Shown here: piece by piece, positions 1 through 6,596 of the stretch
Numbering within the stretch: position 1 is the first letter of the stretch
How the letters are laid out: every line of letters starts with the position of its first letter
Source: Buttiauxella noackiae ATCC 51607
Lineage (GTDB): Bacteria > Pseudomonadota > Gammaproteobacteria > Enterobacterales > Enterobacteriaceae
Length of the DNA: 64,000 bases
Assembly: GCF_001654865.1 (NCBI RefSeq)
Contig: NZ_LXEO01000068.1
Location: 1 to 64,000 of the forward strand
Reading direction: 5' to 3'
Notes under the pieces: model-generated
Seen by the model: only the letters and a program-made list of their open reading frames with translations
Database searches by the model: none
Told to the model about the DNA's origin: nothing
Made by a program: the position numbers and the translations under genes

Positions 1-679
1 AACATACCGATAATCGCCCCTCAGAGAGTGTCCAGGTTTGCTGGCATTCCGCCCCAATATGCGCCAGTGAGCGTTCAAAAAGTATGATGATGCACTGTTG
101 CTGCTGGGCGTAAGTCACCAGCCGTTGAAATAAAGTGGTAGTTGCTTGTGGTGTCAGGCGGCTAAACGCTTCATCAAGTAATAACAGCTTTGGATGCATC
201 GCCAGTGCACAGGCTATTACTACGCGCTGTGTTTCACCACCTGAAAGGGTTGCCGGATGGCGAGCCCGCAAGGCATGGCAATCGGTAAAGATCAGGGCCT
301 GATCGATGCGATCCATAATCTCAGCCTCACTTAGGCAAAGATTTTCCGGGCCGAAAGCTATCTCTTCTTCGACAGTGAAGGTACATCCTGACAATTGTAA
401 TTGCGGTGCTTGCTGAATTAATTGCACTTGTTGGGCCATTTCAACCAGCGATCGTGAGCCTATTGGTGCATCCAGTACTCGCCCTTCGCCCAGTAAATCA
501 CCGGGCAAGAAATCAGGAAAATAACCGGCTATTAACTGTGCAAGAGTGGTTTTTCCACTGCCATTACCACCGCAGATGCCATAGATTCCCGGAGTAGAAC
601 AGTGCAGATTGATCTCTTGTAGTTGCCAACCTCGGCTGCCTTGTGGAGTAAAACTCAATGCGTTCAGTGCCACAGCCAT
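1..679 (-). CDS. ECF-type ABC transporter ATPase (EcfA-like), 3' end cut by window edge
   Basis: Probable ATP-hydrolysing subunit of an energy-coupling-factor importer at the inner face of the membrane. I translated it by hand: about 226 residues are visible before the window ends. Walker A is GGNGSGKTT (residues 37-45), the signature is LSGGE (145-149) and Walker B is LLLLDEAF (165-172). Two positions are odd: the D-loop reads SRLT rather than the usual SxLD, and the H-loop region reads ILFERS where a switch histidine is expected. The start ATG at 679 overlaps the end of the ecfT-like gene by 16 nt, so the genes are translationally coupled. Whether this is a single domain or the first half of a double ATPase cannot be seen here. 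The substrate is unknown. Confidence 0.85.
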   Translation of the reverse strand, partial: MAVALNALSFTPQGSRGWQLQEINLHCSTPGIYGICGGNGSGKTTLAQLIAGYFPDFLPGDLLGEGRVLDAPIGSRSLVEMAQQVQLIQQAPQLQLSGCTFTVEEEIAFGPENLCLSEAEIMDRIDQALIFTDCHALRARHPATLSGGETQRVVIACALAMHPKLLLLDEAFSRLTPQATTTLFQRLVTYAQQQQCIIILFERSLAHIGAECQQTWTLSEGRLSVC

Positions 680-1374
680 AACCAGACTCCTGTTTCCAGC
701 ACCATAATCAACAGCAGGACGTAGCGAATAACACGTTGCAACGCGCTATCAGGTGGTGCCCATAGAGTGGTGCGCTTCGGATGCAGGCGGAACGCACGCA
801 TATCTAGCGCAGAACTCCGCGCCGTTAAATCATTTAAGGCACTGTGAGTCAGCGGCATCAGCAGTGCCGGAATATAACGCAGGCGTTGATACCAGCGGCC
901 ATCAAGCGGTACACCGCGAGCAAGTTGTGCTTCGTAAATTGCCGCGAGTTGCGCGCGTAATTGTTCGACAATCAGCAGTGGCCCGGCAAGCAAATAGGTC
1001 ATTCCAGGCGGCAATCTACTGGCAAAAAGTGCGCGAATAATGCGTTGTGCTGGCACAAACTGCAGCAAAATTTGTCCACTACTAAGCAATGCCAGCAGCC
1101 GCAACCATAAGGCTACCGCTCTCAGTAGTTGATGATTATCACGAGCTTCACCGTGTAACCACCACGCCAACCAGCCGCTGTGCACCAGCCACAGACCTCC
1201 AGCCATCGGTAGCATTACCCACACCACATAACGCCAGCGGTGACGGGTACTTTTCATCACAATGAGCGCGAGGAACATCGCCAGGCTGTAAGACAGAAGG
1301 GGATAACCCAGCGGCATCAGCAAGCTGCTGATGCCGAGTACCACCCAAATGGTCAGGGAGGTAAAAGGATGCAT
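664..1374 (-). CDS. ECF transporter transmembrane coupling protein (EcfT/CbiQ family)
   Basis: 236 residues with several hydrophobic segments. It is the probable T component that links the ATPase to the substrate-binding S component. EcfT proteins carry two short Ala-Arg-Gly-type coupling motifs. The first is visible as AQLARGVPL near residue 150; the second is degenerate, ALDMRAF near residue 190. The start overlaps the S-component stop by one base (TAATG), and its own end overlaps the ATPase start, so S-T-A form one tightly coupled operon. The family call rests on motifs, length and neighbours. Confidence 0.8.
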   Translation of the reverse strand: MHPFTSLTIWVVLGISSLLMPLGYPLLSYSLAMFLALIVMKSTRHRWRYVVWVMLPMAGGLWLVHSGWLAWWLHGEARDNHQLLRAVALWLRLLALLSSGQILLQFVPAQRIIRALFASRLPPGMTYLLAGPLLIVEQLRAQLAAIYEAQLARGVPLDGRWYQRLRYIPALLMPLTHSALNDLTARSSALDMRAFRLHPKRTTLWAPPDSALQRVIRYVLLLIMVLETGVWLWLWH

Positions 1375-1952
1375 TAGCGGACGGCTGCCATTGCAGGGAA
1401 GTTACGTAAAGTCCGTTGCGGCATATTGCGTACCAGCAACCAGACGAGAATCGCCGTGACTATTTTATCTACCAGATTGGCGCCCAGAACGGTCATTGCC
1501 ACCGACTCAATCAGGTCATTACCCATTGAATGCACATATGCGACAAAGAAGTCAGCGCCACTACCGGTGACTCCACCAAACAGATAGGTGCGGATCGGTA
1601 CGGCGATGATGGTCACAGCCAGCGTGATCACCACGCCGCTGACAATCACTTTTGGCAGTGAACGGAACCAGCCTGCGCGCGCCAGTAAACCCGCAACCAG
1701 GCCAATGACCATGGCTACTGGAGCAAATGCCGCTGCAATCGGATCGGTTAATAATCCCCAAATAATATTGGTCAGTAACCCTGCCAACATGCCGATAATC
1801 GGACCGGCGAGAACCGCACTGAGCAATGTCCCGATTGAGTCTAGAAAAATTGGCAATTTCAGCATCGACACTAACTGACCTGCAATCATGTTGATAGCGA
1901 TAGAAATAACAATCAAAACCAGTGTCTGACTGGACAACCTTTTACGTGCCAT
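1374..1952 (-). CDS. ECF transporter S component, substrate unassigned
   Basis: 192 residues, almost entirely hydrophobic, with about five or six membrane helices and a short basic N-terminus (MARKRLSSQ). Size and topology fit the substrate-binding S subunit of ECF importers, and the adjacent T and A genes support this. The segment LDSIGTLLSAVLAGPIIGML resembles the Gly/Ala-rich helices of this class. I see no motif that assigns a vitamin or metal substrate. The gene lies 32 nt downstream of the PPC-domain gene, which is probably transcribed with it. Confidence 0.75.
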   Translation of the reverse strand: MARKRLSSQTLVLIVISIAINMIAGQLVSMLKLPIFLDSIGTLLSAVLAGPIIGMLAGLLTNIIWGLLTDPIAAAFAPVAMVIGLVAGLLARAGWFRSLPKVIVSGVVITLAVTIIAVPIRTYLFGGVTGSGADFFVAYVHSMGNDLIESVAMTVLGANLVDKIVTAILVWLLVRNMPQRTLRNFPAMAAVR

Positions 1953-1984
1953 AAGTACCCCAAAGATAAAAGAAGAATGACCTA

Positions 1985-2416
1985 TTAGTTCTGGGTATGA
2001 CGTGGTGTGACACTCAGTTCGTCATATCCCGAAAGCGCACAAGGTTGTCGGTTAAATGAAAGATCGTTCAATTCCCCAATCACCAGCTCAAGAGTGGTGC
2101 GAACCAGGCAGCCGTCCATCACATGGCCACCTGTCATCTGCCCATTTTTATCGGCTACCGATAAGTGCAGATGTTCGCCACCTTCTTCAAGCGTGCCAAT
2201 AAGCGACACCACCTCAAATTTTCCGCTCAATAAGGTCGTTTCTTCGCGCCCGGCATAGCGAAAAGCCACTTCGCTCAGGCTACCGACGCAACCGCTTATC
2301 CATGCAGCATGTAACCCGTGTAAGCGAATAAAATCGCGTAACGCACTGAGCAATTCTTGTTGTGGTATGAGACGCAAAGCATAAAAACGTGCCGTTGATG
2401 GCGTAGATGTCACCAC
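1985..2416 (-). CDS. PPC-domain (DUF296) protein
   Basis: I place the start at the GTG at 2416, giving 143 residues. It has an AGAGGA ribosome site at 2424-2429, seven bases upstream, and this length fits a single PPC domain. The open frame extends upstream to 2596, but that part shows no domain and no ribosome site. PPC/DUF296 hallmarks are GEHLHLSVAD and GGHVMDG in the C-terminal half, preceded by ARFYALRLIPQQELLSALRD. Bacterial members are small, mostly uncharacterised proteins; in plants the domain accompanies AT-hook DNA-binding proteins. Its place ahead of the ECF transporter genes suggests a linked role, but that is inference. Confidence 0.78.
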   Translation of the reverse strand: MVTSTPSTARFYALRLIPQQELLSALRDFIRLHGLHAAWISGCVGSLSEVAFRYAGREETTLLSGKFEVVSLIGTLEEGGEHLHLSVADKNGQMTGGHVMDGCLVRTTLELVIGELNDLSFNRQPCALSGYDELSVTPRHTQN

Positions 2417-2800
2417 AGTGAGATCCTCTAAACCAAGATTTTGAGATACAGAAAAATAAAGCTCTACGTTCAGTAGAGAGTTTAGTGGCGTCAGACAGGC
2501 AGGATGTACTTCAGGAGGGTAATTAATTCCAGTTAACTCCGAACCTCGGACGTTAAGGCACATAATAGGGAGTGATTTAGCCAATGTATATGACATATAT
2601 CAGCTAAAACTGGCATAGGTTCGAGGCTGAATCAGTACGAGTAATCGAACCAAAGAGATAGGAATTTCAAAACTCATATGTCGTTTCTCATGGCTAAATT
2701 ACAAGCAGTAGCCTTGTACATACCAAGAGATTTTCACTGTGAATTATGCCGCTTTGCGTTGCCCCCATTTTCTGATTGCTATTCGGCGCTATTACTACGT
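2417..2800. other. Intergenic region with no gene seen
   Basis: This stretch separates the PPC/ECF operon (minus strand) from the yeaR-like gene (plus strand), so both promoters should lie here or just beyond. A plus-strand frame at 2678-2863 has no ribosome site, and the regulatory palindromes at 2801-2872 overlap its end, so I do not accept it as a gene. I looked for a TPP or cobalamin riboswitch on the minus strand ahead of the transporter and saw none of the conserved boxes. Confidence 0.5.
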
Positions 2801-2829
2801 TTGTTGATAATGAGATTTATTATCAACAA
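2801..2829. promoter_or_regulatory. Fur-like palindrome upstream of the yeaR-like gene
   Basis: A perfect inverted repeat has arms TTGTTGATAAT (2801-2811) and ATTATCAACAA (2819-2829). The inner 19 bases at 2806-2824 match the classical Fur-box consensus at 16 of 19 positions by my count. It lies just upstream of the putative -35 element at 2833. Fur binding is inferred from this similarity only. Confidence 0.5.
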
Positions 2830-2832
2830 TGC

Positions 2833-2861
2833 TTTACAGCCAAAAATTAAACATGTATTTT
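2833..2861 (+). promoter_or_regulatory. Candidate sigma-70 promoter of the yeaR-like gene
   Basis: The -35 element TTTACA (2833-2838) is separated by 17 bases from the -10 element TATTTT (2856-2861). The NsrR-like operator covers the -10 element, as expected for a site of repression. Confidence 0.45.
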
Positions 2862-2872
2862 AAATGCATGTT
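2850..2872. promoter_or_regulatory. NsrR-type operator (11-1-11 palindrome)
   Basis: The left arm AACATGTATTT (2850-2860) and right arm AAATGCATGTT (2862-2872) are separated by one base. The NsrR consensus is an 11-1-11 palindrome of AANATGCATTT and its complement; the right arm matches fully and the left arm differs at one position. NsrR is the nitric-oxide-sensing repressor, and E. coli yeaR is a known NsrR target. That the downstream gene is a YeaR homologue makes the site more credible. Confidence 0.72.
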
Positions 2873-2890
2873 TAAAGCCGGAGGTAACTT

Positions 2891-3232
2891 ATGAGCCATC
2901 ACAGAATCCCTGAAAACTGGACGATTAAACGTTCAACGCCTTTTTTTACTAAAGATAACGTCCCTGCTGCGCTCCTGAGCCATCACAACACCTCTGCCGG
3001 TATTTTTGGGCAGCTTTGTGTGATGGAAGGGACCGTTACTTACTACGGCTTTGCTAATGAAGAAGCGACAGAGCATGAAGTAAAAGTAGTGATTAATGCA
3101 GGTTGCTTCGCGACCAGCCCGCCGCAGTACTGGCACCGTATCGAGATGACCGACGACGCACAGTTTAATATCAATTTCTGGGCCGAACCGTCTTTCTCCG
3201 GTGATGAAGTTTATAGCGCTAAAAAAGCATAA
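2891..3232 (+). CDS. YeaR-like DUF1971 protein
   Basis: 113 residues; the start has a strong GGAGG site (2880-2884) six bases upstream. The protein resembles E. coli YeaR and the N-terminal domain of some TehB-like proteins: an early RSTPFF motif, CVMEGTVTYYGF in the middle, and PPQYWHRIEMTDDAQFNINF near the end. The fold is cupin-like and the biochemical role is unknown. YeaR responds to nitrate and nitric oxide in E. coli, which agrees with the NsrR-type operator here. No yoaG-like partner follows. It could be a second copy of yeaR or a relocated one, and the tRNA-proximal position suggests acquisition by transfer. Confidence 0.82.
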   Translation: MSHHRIPENWTIKRSTPFFTKDNVPAALLSHHNTSAGIFGQLCVMEGTVTYYGFANEEATEHEVKVVINAGCFATSPPQYWHRIEMTDDAQFNINFWAEPSFSGDEVYSAKKA

Positions 3233-3240
3233 ACCTGATG

Positions 3241-3264
3241 CTCCCTTATTCATTAATAGGGGAG
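3241..3264 (+). terminator. Stem-loop after the yeaR-like gene
   Basis: CTCCCTTATT (3241-3250) pairs with AATAGGGGAG (3255-3264), with one G-T pair and a 4-base loop, starting 8 bases after the stop codon. No T-run follows, so it may protect the mRNA end rather than terminate transcription. Confidence 0.4.
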
Positions 3265-3290
3265 TCGATTCCAAATAGTGTGAAACTATC

Positions 3291-3464
3291 ATGATAAATT
3301 TCTTCAGGAAGTTTTCAGCCCGTGTCGACTATGGTGAACAGGAACTCTGTGGAGAGCAACTCCTGCTGAACGTTGCTGAATATCAAGAATACCTTTTGTG
3401 CGAAGCACCATTTTACCCAACCATAAACCAGGATCTGCTAGCTGATCCCTCATCAGCAAATTAA
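3291..3464 (+). CDS. Small hypothetical ORF (57 aa), doubtful
   Basis: An open frame starts at ATG 3291 (MINFFRKFSARV...) and ends at TAA 3464. There is no clear ribosome site, and an in-frame stop lies 15 bases upstream. The translation is acidic and Tyr/Leu rich with no family I recognise. It could be the remnant of a longer gene in this tRNA-adjacent accessory region, or chance. Confidence 0.25.
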   Translation: MINFFRKFSARVDYGEQELCGEQLLLNVAEYQEYLLCEAPFYPTINQDLLADPSSAN

Positions 3465-3481
3465 TTCATAGAGATATTGTC

Positions 3482-3652
3482 ATGAAGACTGTCGCTATTG
3501 AGACGAATATTACTGCAGGAAAACCACTTTGCTGGATCCTTTGGCGACGTCGTTATCAGAATAAACAGGCATCAATTGCATGTATTGAAGGAACCCGTGG
3601 TTGTCGGCCATATATATGTACTACTTCTATCAGATTAAAGATTATTAGCTAA
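3482..3652 (+). CDS. Small hypothetical ORF (56 aa), doubtful
   Basis: The frame runs from ATG 3482 (MKTVAIETNITAGKP...) to TAA 3652, with a weak GAGATAT upstream. The product is basic and contains four cysteines spread along its length. I do not recognise it. It lies between the previous small ORF and the degenerate tRNA copy, so it may be leftover island sequence. Confidence 0.25.
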   Translation: MKTVAIETNITAGKPLCWILWRRRYQNKQASIACIEGTRGCRPYICTTSIRLKIIS

Positions 3653-3700
3653 ATCCAGGTTTAGGTGAGGCTTTACGCTGCCAGTATTCAGTTATCTAAA

Positions 3701-3752
3701 AGCAAAAACCAGCTCGTAGGCTGGTTTCTTTAAATAGTGGTGCCGGACTTGG
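3701..3752 (-). repeat. Degenerate second copy of the tRNA-Phe 3' end with terminator
   Basis: This block parallels 3865-3920. Both have AGCAAAAA, then a terminator-like hairpin (here AACCAGC and GCTGGTT arms), then AAATAGTGGTG followed by the complement of the tRNA acceptor end. Here TGCCGGACTTGGA replaces the functional TGCCCGGACTCGGA. The rest of a tRNA is absent. It is either the relic of a deleted tandem tRNA-Phe or an att-type duplication left by an integrated element. Confidence 0.65.
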
Positions 3753-3753
3753 A

Positions 3754-3864
3754 CTAAAAACGTCGGGAACGTTTTTGAACAGCGCTTGCGCTGGCCCGCA
3801 GGGCGAGTCGCAGGGAGGCGACGAGTCATCGAACGAAGTTCGATGAAGAATCCAAATCTCCAAT
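3754..3864 (-). repeat. Hairpin cluster with the CAGCGC palindrome module
   Basis: Read on the minus strand, the palindrome CAGCGCAAGCGCTG (3780-3793) is followed by a hairpin with arms AAAAACGT (3756-3763) and ACGTTTTT (3769-3776). Further stems lie at the other side: TCATCGAAC/GTTCGATGA near 3826-3846 and GTCGC/GCGAC near 3807-3822. The same palindrome-plus-hairpin unit is found inside two ERIC elements at 9335-9376 and 12994-13038. Confidence 0.7.
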
Positions 3865-3867
3865 AGC

Positions 3868-3893
3868 AAAAAACCCGCCATAGGCGGGTTCTT
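3868..3893 (-). terminator. Rho-independent terminator of tRNA-Phe
   Basis: On the minus strand AACCCGCC and GGCGGGTT form the stem, and a run of six T follows. It lies 9 bases past the tRNA 3' end. Confidence 0.85.
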
Positions 3894-3901
3894 CTAAATA
3901 G

Positions 3902-3977
3902 TGGTGCCCGGACTCGGAATCGAACCAAGGACACGGGGATTTTCAATCCCCTGCTCTACCGACTGAGCTATCCGGGC
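3902..3977 (-). tRNA. pheV: tRNA-Phe (anticodon GAA)
   Basis: A 76-nt tRNA with encoded CCA. On the minus strand it begins GCCCGGATAGCTCAG, has the anticodon loop ATTGAAAATC (GAA), the T-loop GGTTCGATTCC and the end GTCCGGGCACCA. Its place next to speC matches pheV of E. coli, a frequent integration site for genomic islands. Confidence 0.97.
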
Positions 3978-3987
3978 AACGGGGCGC

Positions 3988-4016
3988 ATTAAACCGTAAA
4001 GGCCGTTTGGCGTCAA
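3988..4016 (-). promoter_or_regulatory. Promoter of tRNA-Phe
   Basis: On the minus strand the -35 element TTGACG (4016-4011) is separated by 17 bases from the -10 element TTTAAT (3993-3988). A GC-rich stretch (GCGCCCC) follows, typical of stringently controlled stable-RNA promoters. Confidence 0.8.
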
Positions 4017-4102
4017 CGGTTTTGTGTTAATAAGCCGTGCGTTTGCACGAATAATGTGCTCCAGGTAACAGCGCTGTCTTGAACCACAGGTCAGAAGGTG
4101 CC

Positions 4103-4147
4103 ATGATTGCGCGAAATTTCACACATCTGAAACGGGACGCTTATTGA
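4103..4147 (+). CDS. Possible 14-codon leader peptide upstream of speC
   Basis: ATG at 4103 opens MIARNFTHLKRDAY and stops at 4147, with AGAAGGTG as a plausible ribosome site just upstream. It lies 266 bases before speC and ahead of the large hairpin at 4259. Short leader peptides that sense ornithine control the related speF gene in E. coli (speFL); this one is not similar in sequence that I can see. It is listed as a candidate only. Confidence 0.3.
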   Translation: MIARNFTHLKRDAY

Positions 4148-4258
4148 TGTTTATAGTCACTGTTTACCGACATCTTTCGACAGCGCTCGTTCACCTTTCT
4201 GCACTCACCCGAAGACCCTTGCACACCATGCGGTGAGGACAACGCACGCTCGCTGTAG

Positions 4259-4299
4259 GACATCAGTAAAATCAGGCGATGCCTGGTTTTACTGATGTC
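4259..4299 (+). promoter_or_regulatory. 19-bp hairpin in the speC leader
   Basis: GACATCAGTAAAATCAGGC (4259-4277) pairs along its whole length with GCCTGGTTTTACTGATGTC (4281-4299), with one G-U pair and a three-base loop. No T-run follows on either strand. It stands 114 bases before the speC start in a leader without another gene. Confidence 0.75.
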
Positions 4300-4413
4300 T
4301 GGCGGTCGGAGTGGGTATCATCCTGCAGACCATCAAGACACATTCGCCGGGGAATGCTCCCTTTGCTGTGCCACATGGCACTCACTCATCCTTGAACTCT
4401 GGGATTTGTGCAT

Positions 4414-6552
4414 ATGAAATCTTTAAAAATTGCCGCCAGCCACGATGTGGTTGCAACTGTGTCCACGCATCGTGAAGTGGTTGCGCTCGATAGTACAGAC
4501 TTCACTGATGTCGCCGCTGTTGTGCTTTCTGTCGCGGATAGTCGCAGCGGCATTCTGGCGCTGCTCAAACGCACGGGCTTTTCGATTCCTGTTTTTTTAG
4601 CGGCTGATGAATGGTCAGGCGAGCAAGAAGGGATCACGGGACTGATAACTGGCAAAGCGCAGGATTATCTGGAACTGGAAACCGCCGCTGTCGATTATGA
4701 AGAAAGCTTGCTGCCGCCATTTTTCGATACGTTAACGAAATATGTCGCGATGGAAAACAGCACTTTTGCCTGCCCGGGTCACCAGCATGGTGAGTTTTTC
4801 AAAAAACACCCGGCAGGGCGCCAGTTCTATGATTTCTTTGGCGAAAATCTATTCCGTGCTGATATGTGCAATGCGGACGTTAAACTAGGCGATTTGTTGA
4901 TCCATGAAGGATCGGCCAAACATGCGCAGAAGTTTGCTGCCAAAGTATTTAATGCCGATAAAACGTACTTCGTTTTAAACGGTACGTCGGCTGCAAACAA
5001 AGTCGTGACGAATGCGCTGCTAACCCGTGGCGATTTGGTCCTGTTCGATCGCAATAACCATAAATCAAACCACCACGGCGCATTGATTCAGGCGGGGGCG
5101 ACACCGGTTTATCTGGAGGCGTCTCGCAACCCATTTGGTTTTATCGGCGGAATTGATGCGCACTGCTTTGATGAAAAGTATCTGCGTGAATTGATTGCAG
5201 AAGTTGCACCGGAACGTGCTCAGCAAAAACGCCCATTCCGCCTTGCAATTATCCAGCTCGGTACTTATGACGGCACGGTTTATAACGCGCGTCAGGTCGT
5301 GGATAATATCGGCCATCTTTGCGATTACATTTTGTTTGATTCAGCATGGGTCGGCTATGAGCAATTCATCCCGATGATGGCTGATTGCTCGCCGCTGCTC
5401 TTGGATCTGAACGAAAACGATCCTGGCATTTTTGTTACGCAATCGGTGCATAAACAGCAGGCTGGATTCTCGCAAACGTCGCAGATCCACAAGAAAGATA
5501 ACCATCTGCGTGGGCAAGCGCGTTTTTGTCCGCATAAGCGTTTGAACAATGCTTTCATGCTGCATGCTTCAACCAGCCCTTTCTACCCGCTGTTTGCCGC
5601 TCTTGATGTGAATGCGAAAATTCACGAAGGGGAGAGTGGCCGCCGCCTGTGGGCTGAATGTGTCGATCTGGGGATTGAAGCGCGTAAAGCGATCATCGCT
5701 AACTGCAAGATGATTAAACCCTTTATTCCACCAGTGGTTGCGGGTAGGCCGTGGCAGGATCACCCAACAACAGCAATTGCTCAGGAGCGCCGTTTCTTCA
5801 GCTTTGAGCCGGGTGAAAAGTGGCACGGTTTTGAAGGGTATGCGCAGGATGAATACTTTGTTGATCCTTGCAAGCTGCTGCTGACTACGCCGGGGATCGA
5901 TCCTCAAACAGGGCAATATACGGACTTTGGTGTGCCTGCGGCGATCCTCGCAAACTACCTGCGTGAAAACGGTATTGTCCCCGAAAAAGCAGATCTCAAC
6001 TCGATTCTATTCCTGCTGACGCCTGCGGAAAGCGTGGAGAAGATGGCGAATCTGGTCGCGATGCTGGCGCAATTTGAACAGCATATTGAAGATGATACGC
6101 CGCTGGTGGACGTACTGCCGACTATCTATCAGAAGTATTCCCAACGCTATAAAGGCTACACGCTGCGTCAACTTTGTCAGGAGATGCACGATCTTTACGT
6201 CAGCTTTGAAGTGAAGGATCTGCAAAAAGCGATGTTCCGCAAAGCCAGCTTCCCTGCCGTTGCCATGAACCCGCAGGATGCAAACAGCGAGTTTATTCGC
6301 GGCAATGTGGAACTGGTGCGTCTGAGCCAGTCAGAAGGGCGCATTGCAGCGGAGGGAGCGTTGCCGTATCCACCAGGTGTGCTTTGCGTGGTGCCAGGCG
6401 AAGTCTGGGGAAGTGCTGCGCTGCGTTATTTCCTGGCGCTCGAGGAAGGCGTGAACATGCTGCCGGGCTTCTCGCCGGAGTTGCAGGGTGTTTATAGCGA
6501 AACAGATGCGGATGGGATTAAGCGCCTTTACGGATATATGGTTAAGGCGTAA
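4414..6552 (+). CDS. speC: Ornithine decarboxylase, biosynthetic
   Basis: 712 residues, matching E. coli SpeC along its length. It is a cytoplasmic PLP enzyme that makes putrescine from ornithine. The PLP-binding lysine is in SVHKQQ at about residue 347. Family blocks present include NSTFACPGHQHG, FVLNGTSAANKVV, DRNNHKSNHH and PFYPLFAALD. An in-frame GTG lies two codons upstream, but the ATG at 4414 gives the known N-terminus MKSLKIAAS. The ribosome site is weak. In this genome no yqgA lies between speC and tRNA-Phe, unlike E. coli K-12 as I recall it. nupG is convergent downstream. Confidence 0.97.
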   Translation: MKSLKIAASHDVVATVSTHREVVALDSTDFTDVAAVVLSVADSRSGILALLKRTGFSIPVFLAADEWSGEQEGITGLITGKAQDYLELETAAVDYEESLLPPFFDTLTKYVAMENSTFACPGHQHGEFFKKHPAGRQFYDFFGENLFRADMCNADVKLGDLLIHEGSAKHAQKFAAKVFNADKTYFVLNGTSAANKVVTNALLTRGDLVLFDRNNHKSNHHGALIQAGATPVYLEASRNPFGFIGGIDAHCFDEKYLRELIAEVAPERAQQKRPFRLAIIQLGTYDGTVYNARQVVDNIGHLCDYILFDSAWVGYEQFIPMMADCSPLLLDLNENDPGIFVTQSVHKQQAGFSQTSQIHKKDNHLRGQARFCPHKRLNNAFMLHASTSPFYPLFAALDVNAKIHEGESGRRLWAECVDLGIEARKAIIANCKMIKPFIPPVVAGRPWQDHPTTAIAQERRFFSFEPGEKWHGFEGYAQDEYFVDPCKLLLTTPGIDPQTGQYTDFGVPAAILANYLRENGIVPEKADLNSILFLLTPAESVEKMANLVAMLAQFEQHIEDDTPLVDVLPTIYQKYSQRYKGYTLRQLCQEMHDLYVSFEVKDLQKAMFRKASFPAVAMNPQDANSEFIRGNVELVRLSQSEGRIAAEGALPYPPGVLCVVPGEVWGSAALRYFLALEEGVNMLPGFSPELQGVYSETDADGIKRLYGYMVKA

Positions 6553-6586
6553 TAAAAAACTCCCCGTTTCAGTTTCGAAACGGGGA
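6553..6586 (-). terminator. Terminator between speC and nupG
   Basis: The stem is CCCCGTTTC (6562-6570) with GAAACGGGG (6577-6585). On the minus strand it is followed by AGTTTTTT, so it serves nupG. Read on the plus strand for speC the stem is present, but only AATGTT follows. Confidence 0.8.
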
Positions 6587-6596
6587 ATGTTCACGA

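Noticed and set aside
2417-2700. Possible vitamin riboswitch ahead of the ECF operon
   Set aside because: I looked on the minus strand for TPP (CTGAGA with ACCTGATCTGG-like) and cobalamin-box patterns and found neither; scattered short stems only.
2678-2863. 61-codon plus-strand frame ahead of the yeaR-like gene
   Set aside because: No ribosome site, and its end covers the Fur-like and NsrR-like operators and the promoter.
3233-4100. Integrase or insertion sequence next to tRNA-Phe
   Set aside because: No transposase or integrase-like translation is present in any frame here, only the duplicated tRNA end and hairpins.
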